Source: Orobanche coerulescens (Eukaryota > Streptophyta > Magnoliopsida > Lamiales > Orobanchaceae). Taken from it: a stretch of DNA of 64,000 nt. The DNA lies in NCBI GenBank assembly GCA_033398695.1, contig CM065804.1, forward strand, positions 7,177,001-7,241,000, given 5' to 3'. Positions 57,884 to 64,000 of the stretch are shown in pieces (the first letter of the stretch is position 1; each line of letters opens with the position of its first letter). The position numbers were made by a program, and so were the translations under genes. The notes below the pieces were generated by a model, which saw only the letters and a program-made list of their open reading frames with translations, did not search any database and had not been told where the DNA came from.

Positions 57884-60800
57884 GTGTCGAGCACTAATAC
57901 AACAATGGTGCAGAAGATGTTGCTTTCGTAAAACCTATTCCAAGCCAAAACAAAACCCCATGGGAAAAATAAAGGCTTGATGAGGAAAAGATTGCAACGC
58001 ACCAACATAACATGTCATGTATACTCCCCTTGATGTATACATAACGACTCACCCTGATGAGTACCTCAAATCATAGGAGTCAGATGCCAAGTTGCCCTCA
58101 CAACTATACCAAGGAAAAACCCAGTGGGAAAAATACCTCTTGGTCTAAGTTGAACAGAAGTACAACGCATCATTGTCTGGATGTTCTCATAGGTCGCCTC
58201 GTTAAAAACCTTACCAAGTGAAAACCCAATGGGAAAAACAAACCTTGGTCTAAGGACAAAAAGAGCGCGACACATCCAAAGTGCAGAGTCACTAAAGACT
58301 TAACAAGTTTTCCAAAGTCTTGACCTCTATGCACCAAATCAGTCATAACTTCTTCGATTCAATAGGTATCAACGAGACTGTAAGAACTTATGAAAACTAG
58401 ACACCCATAGCTTTTCATTCACATACAGTACGTAACCTAGATCGACCTGAGCAGATCACAAAGCTCTATCGAAGTTGACTCAGCAAATTACCGGACACAT
58501 CCTGTCCTACTTTGCAACAATAGTCATATGTCACTCAACATGATGAATGTGATCAAATGGTTGGTTTCCTTGGAAAGTAGACACAAACCTTTCCAATGGT
58601 ACCAATTTCACCTTTTTCCATCAAGTGAGCTGCCCTGTAGGTCATATGGGAGATAGACCAACACATTCTGGCGATTCGGGTATCAATTTTCAAGTGTCCT
58701 TTTTATCGAGATAGAGCGAGCTTCAAGCTTCTTGTCAATCACAGACATTGCGTGAGCGCATCCTAGGCCATCATCACAGTGGCTTTACCGGATTATTACG
58801 AATGAGTACATCGAGTCAAAACATGAATACCGTACTTTTCTCTTAAGACTGCATCATCACTTAAGTGAGCCAAGTCTTATGATGACTTCGACTAATCATT
58901 GGGAATCATATAGGCATTACTTTATCGTCTCTTAGGGAAACCGTCCCTTAGATTGCCTTAAACCGATTGATGAATACGCATTATCAAGTGTCCCAAGATC
59001 CTTTCATTCTTAACTTTGGATTTAGCGGAATCTCTTAGTCTCACAAGAGTACATCACTATAAACCCTTAGTTTTACACGCAAAAGCTTCATATCTCTTCC
59101 AAATCAAGTATATACTTAGTATGCGTTCCCGACAATCACTTGTCGACGCGCTCCGTGGTCAGGAGCCACTTGATTTGAGTCTGATCCACCACGAGGTCCT
59201 TTAATCACTTAACTTAGTTCCCCACTAAGATAAGATTTAACCACAAGCTGCAGGTCAGTTTTTGGGAAACTATCTAACTGAAAAGATAGTGGATGCTATA
59301 ACATCCATTACGATAGCACAACTAAGTTTCGTGTCATCGTAGTCGATTCCAGTGCGTTCATGAGAAACCTCGCGCCATGAGGTGAGTTTAACTCTTTCTC
59401 TCACTCGCTTTAACAAAGTATACGGATAGGTCTTATCTTTGGAGTGTCGGTACCACTTCAACAAAGGACTATCACTTTGTCCATACTGGAGTCACATATG
59501 TTTCCATTTTAGGCCAAGGCTACAACGTTGTGGTGACGCACTTTGGCACATGAACATGTGGACGATAAAGGTTTTCAGTGTTAACACAATCCAGTTAACA
59601 AAATGCATATTGTTACACTCGTAACTAAGCATTTGAATGATGATAGGTATAGGTGAATATGACATGTTGACCTATGCTACATAGCCGTAGCTACTGGTCT
59701 TGAGAATCCAACAAAACCGCCACCATGCACCACCGGGATCGAACATAAAGAAACGATTGAACCGATGATAGGCCGTTGGTTTTATCGAACCTCTAGTGCT
59801 TTCTTGAAGAGTTCACTCCCTTAACCATCTCCAAACACCTCAAAATTTCGTGAGCATGTATAAACGGGTGTTTAGGATTCCAAAACCATCAACCTTGTGG
59901 TCAAAAACCGATCGAAATGACATCGAACTAGTCGTTAGGACGGCTGGTGGTATGTGAAAACTTCATTTAAGTGGTTCACCTCCTTCCAAGTCTCCAAATG
60001 GCACCAAAATTTGTGAGAAGGTAGCCTTGGATGTTAGGAAGTACTCGTTAAAATTTCACTTTAAGACTTGGTCTAAAAAGTGGGTGAACCGACCTTTACA
60101 ATGACTGGTCCGCAAGTTGGACAACCATAACTCAGGTTTCATCAACTTATCAATCATTGTCAAAGGAACAACATAACATATAAATGTTATTACTTGAGTA
60201 CGACCATTTGTGAACACCATCATAGCATCATAAGCCACCCAGGCTAATACTTATGATCATGTATGTATAAGGACTCGGTGAAAAGGGAGGACTCAGCACC
60301 ATGCTTATGCGAGTCGCTACATTATTCTCTTTAGCATAGGAGGGTGTCGTCTCCTAATCGTGCCAAAGAATAGGCTTAAATAAATGAACATGGCTAAGAA
60401 GAATCATCGGGGGGGTCTTTGGCGTCACACATGCTTATGAAAGCAAGACGCGGATGACATAAATATCATCATCGGTCATGAGCCCTGCTCACGACTCCAC
60501 CAATGTACTTTGGTGTCTTTGATCCAGCTAGTTTCTTTGTTCAATGATGTCCATGACAATACCGTGGTATATGGATCATCAAACTGTCCAAATTCCGGAC
60601 TATTAAAGCCTAAATGTGTCAATGTCCCAATACATCTTCTGGTTACAAAAACCGATGCAAGCCGGACCATATTGACTCATGAATATTCTTCCTTTTCACA
60701 TATCCAATACAAGTGATGCATAAGATTTTATTTCTCACAAATCACAATGAGATGCTATGAGTGATACACTTTGGCATATATATCATCGAGTCATAACATA

Positions 60801-63800
60801 GTTCAATTGTTACAGAACATATGTGACTAGAAAACGCCATTCGGCATTCAACAACTTGAGCATCATACCGCTCATTGATTGTGATGACCTACTCATCATA
60901 GTCACAATGGATTTATAAACCGAAATCCAAAAATATCATGTTCCTTGAAAATAGCTTAATACGCACTCAATTTCGCTTGCAAAATTTTACAATCATGAGC
61001 ATAGCGAATACTCTAACAACATAGAGATTTTATGCTTGATATGATGAAAATGATCTATCATATTGAGTGCATAACATGGCAAGGTTATATGCCTAAGGGG
61101 AAAAATTACGACACAAGCATGGTGTAACACTACCATGCACACGCTCGACCTTCTTATAAGGGTGCGTATTTTGGGCTTCCCCAAGGAAACTGTTTTTCAA
61201 CATTTTAAAGATGATAGTTTAGCGTACAACGCATACCAAAAACTGCATCATCTATGGCAAATTCGGCCAGAAAGAGGTTGAAAAATATGTGTCGTAAGAC
61301 CACTTGCAAATTCAAGATGGGAACCAAGTTGGTTGGGACAAAAGTTAGCACAATCGCTGGAAATAAAATTCCGCGCAGCTTGACCTTTGTTCACTAAAAC
61401 AGCGATAACTCCCTTGTTAGGAAGGCTATGGACGAACGGTCAGATGTTATGGAAACTAGACTTCCTTATCTTTCTATCCATATATTGTGCACCACACGGA
61501 TAATTAAACTCAGATCACAGTGCATATTTTAATTGGCTGTTTAGTTTTTCCCAAGTTTAGTGAGAAACCAAGGTTGAGACCATATCCAATGGCATAAGTG
61601 TTGATGCAAAAACATGGCAATGACAGCCATATGTGCGTTTAAACGCAGCAGGGTGTTCGATTTCTTATCTTCGACTAATGATCCTTTCGGTAACTCCAAC
61701 TTGGTAGACTTGCAGAGAAAGTAGGAATGTCAGACATAAGGATGTTTAAAAACCACTGATTCCGTTTGAACTTTCAAAACATAAACAAATACCAAGGAGG
61801 ATGCGCCTAGTCATGATCAAAAGTGCAGAAAAAATCCACCAAAGTGCATCAATCAACCAAGTATTTTAATTCTCAATTTGCAAGTATACGTCATAATAGC
61901 CATGTTATATAGATACAACGCGGTGCATCATAATTAAGCATTTTGAACCATGAGACATAATGAATATACCATAACCAACCTGTCTTGACCATCCAATAAG
62001 ATCGAGTAAACATAGTCAAATATATAAGGCACATGCCTTTACAAATACTCGGAAAAGTATTCGGACCTATAGTCATACGAACTATAATCGAGGTCAACGA
62101 ATTCATGTATTTACCGCAATATGTCATTGCCTTACATGTTGAAACTCATGAGAATTACTCGTACATTCTTTCATATATCATGTTGCAAGGAGACGATACA
62201 TGTCTACACCCACATGCAATATTTTATTTTAATAAGATGAAAGATGGAGTTTTCCAAGTATGGGATTGGGTCAAGACCAAGTGGTGGTCGCTCAATTCAA
62301 CGTGACAATTCCGTCACAAATCGATTTTAACCACGACATATCCGTCGCAATCGATGTTTGTCCCATTTGTATGTCACAAATTCGTGACTAATCATGAACG
62401 AGTCATAACTTTACCGTTCTGACAATGTTCATTTTTTTCAATTGTTGGTTTAAAATCGACAAAACGGCGACATCAAATCGCACCCCAAAACGTGGTGTAT
62501 GCAACAACCGAAATATCGACTTTCAACAATTATCCGTGACTCCCAGACCGTCACACGCTTTACTTCGACATCCTGCAGTGATACCACCTCTCATTGTCTC
62601 ATCCACCGCAAAGTAGCGTGGGAGATAAAGAACCCAAATACCCAATTCCCAAAAAGAAAATTTCCCAAAGAGAGGAATTGAAAACGAGAACTTTAATAAA
62701 GTCTTACGGGTACTTGGTTCCTATATATGCTTTGATCCTTGAACGGGATAAATATGGCTTTTTCTCCATATTTTGCACATCATCATGAGCAACATATTTT
62801 CCTATATACACGTAAAACATAAACATGTAAGATTCATAAACATACAAGTTAATGATAAATGAATCATGAATTAGGAAAATAGAGAGTTGAGAAACGCCCG
62901 GATAAGGCTACTGGGCTCGATAATTCGTCCGAAAAAGGACTCGAGCGCGGCGATGCAGCAGCTCGGTATTGGATGAGGTCGGATCTCCAAATTTCTTCGT
63001 AAAAATCTGCTTCTGTTCGGCAGTAGATTCAGTAACCAATATTACACAGAATCCGATCTCCACCGTTGAATATACAGATATTTGTGTTGGGAAGTTGCTG
63101 CCAAAATTTCACACCGATCCGACCGTTAACGAATCGAAAAACATGATTTTAGTACGACTGCGCTGTGCAGAAAATTTACGCGCGGAAATTCTCGTCTCTC
63201 GATTTTTTTTTCGATTTGATAGGTTTTGTCTCGATTGCACTAGGTTTTCAAACAGTAAATATCCGTGCATAAAACCATAGGAAAATCTGGCGGTGCTTCG
63301 ATCAGATCGGTCGTGACTTTAGGCAACGATCCGGGCGAAACGACCAAAACGGTCGAGGCAAGGTCGGGTCAACAATCGAATCGGGTTTGGCCTTCCGGTC
63401 TGGGTCGCGGACCGAGTAGATGGACGAGCGGTCCAAAATCTTAACAATAATTAAACTGGGTTGGACGTGAACGGGCCATGACTCAGTCCAGTCACAAGCA
63501 GAAGGGAACTATTCCAACTCTTTCTTAGCTCCTAAGCCTCCCTTCGTTGATCGCCTTGACCCTGCTCCCCAAGTATGGTGACAAGAATCCAACACCGGTA
63601 AAAGGCGCTCATCATGTCAGGCACGAGCCTCGCGTAACAAAACAAATTAAGGCTTCATGAACCCATGAATAAAGGAATTCGGGTGGTGGATTTGCAGAGC
63701 TGTGAGAGGTATGGCGGAGGTTCGGTGATGGCAGTTGGCCCTAGGAAGATGAGCTAGCCGGGATCTGGGGAAGACTACCGGTGTAGATCTGGTCCAGGAT

Positions 63801-63953
63801 GGGGTGCCGTCTGGAAAGAGGACTTGAACTCGCGGGGAAGACGACGGCGGGAGCGGGTTTTAGGGTTTCAGATTTTTTTTTTTTTTTTTCGGAATTTCTG
63901 AATTTCGGGTATTTTTTTTTTCTTGGTCAGTTGGGGGCTACGTGCTGATAACG
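57884..63953 (-). other. Internal region 2 of the tandem array, no coding
   Basis: Near-identical to 51568-57649. Small insertions relative to region 1 are seen, for example near 59520-59580 and 61240-61270, and losses in the GC-rich leader near 63310-63500. Frames in both copies give the same domain-free peptides. Confidence 0.7.
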
Positions 63954-64000
63954 TGTTTGAGGAGAAAGCAAAAGACAACAAATCAATTCATTGATAACAC
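63954..64000 (-). repeat. LTR C of the tandem array (cut by window end)
   Basis: The first 47 bases match LTR B exactly as far as they can be read. Confidence 0.85.

Larger units (their letters stand above)
51345..64000 (-). mobile_element. Tandem non-coding LTR retrotransposon array (LARD-like), continues beyond window
   Basis: Three LTR copies start at 51345, 57650 and 63954, giving periods of 6305 and 6304 bp. The two internal regions (51568-57649 and 57876-63953) are almost identical by eye, differing by point changes and small indels. The primer-site side (57634-57649, 63938-63953) and purine tract (57876-57883) put the element on the minus strand. No gag, protease, RT or integrase motif is visible in either internal copy in any frame. 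This fits a large retrotransposon derivative whose proteins come from elsewhere, present as LTR-internal-LTR-internal-LTR. Confidence 0.8.

Overview
The window looks like nuclear DNA of a flowering plant, most likely a eudicot. It is AT-rich, nearly all mobile-element sequence, and contains plant-specific families: Ty3/gypsy chromoviruses primed by initiator Met-tRNA, a Mutator-like element (MULE) with an OTU protease domain, a plant mobile domain (PMD) gene, and Tourist-like and Stowaway-like MITEs. I see no intact host gene, no bacterial-type gene and no CRISPR array. Species cannot be told from the sequence alone.

Layout. 1-2948: AT-rich spacer with the end of a hAT-like element. 2958-18177: a MULE with ~58 bp terminal inverted repeats (TIRs) and a near-perfect 9 bp target duplication. 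It carries a decayed transposase-OTU gene (+) and a convergent, decayed PMD gene (-). A Ty3/gypsy element (here E1, 8450-17255, TSD CTCTC) lies inside the 5' exon of the PMD gene. 18187-21550: spacer with two duplicated segments and a Helitron-like hairpin. 21556-40555: a second gypsy element (E2, TSD ATTAC, ~2.2 kb LTRs, only lightly broken), with an extra reading frame between primer site and gag. It is split in the protease region by a third gypsy element (E3, 26899-36054, TSD TCATA). E3 is a rearranged relative whose coding region is interrupted by minisatellites.

40561-51344: spacer with small elements: a 372 bp MULE-type MITE with ~70 bp TIRs, Helitron-like ends, a Tourist-like MITE, a Stowaway-like MITE, a tRNA-derived SINE, an element inserted in (AT)n, and the 5' end of a fourth gypsy element (E4, +). 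51345-64000: an apparently non-coding LTR element in tandem form (LTR-internal-LTR-internal-LTR), with ~226 bp LTRs and a 6.30 kb period; the third LTR runs off the window.

How the parts relate. The MULE came first, E1 then broke its PMD gene. Separately E2 inserted and E3 inserted into E2. All three full-length gypsy elements lie on the minus strand and appear to be Tekay/Del-type chromoviruses. E1 and E3 share a recognisable LTR backbone but carry unrelated GC-rich repeat modules at the equivalent place, just upstream of the probable promoter. Many stops in coding remnants are TAG where Trp or Gln is expected, as methylcytosine decay would give.
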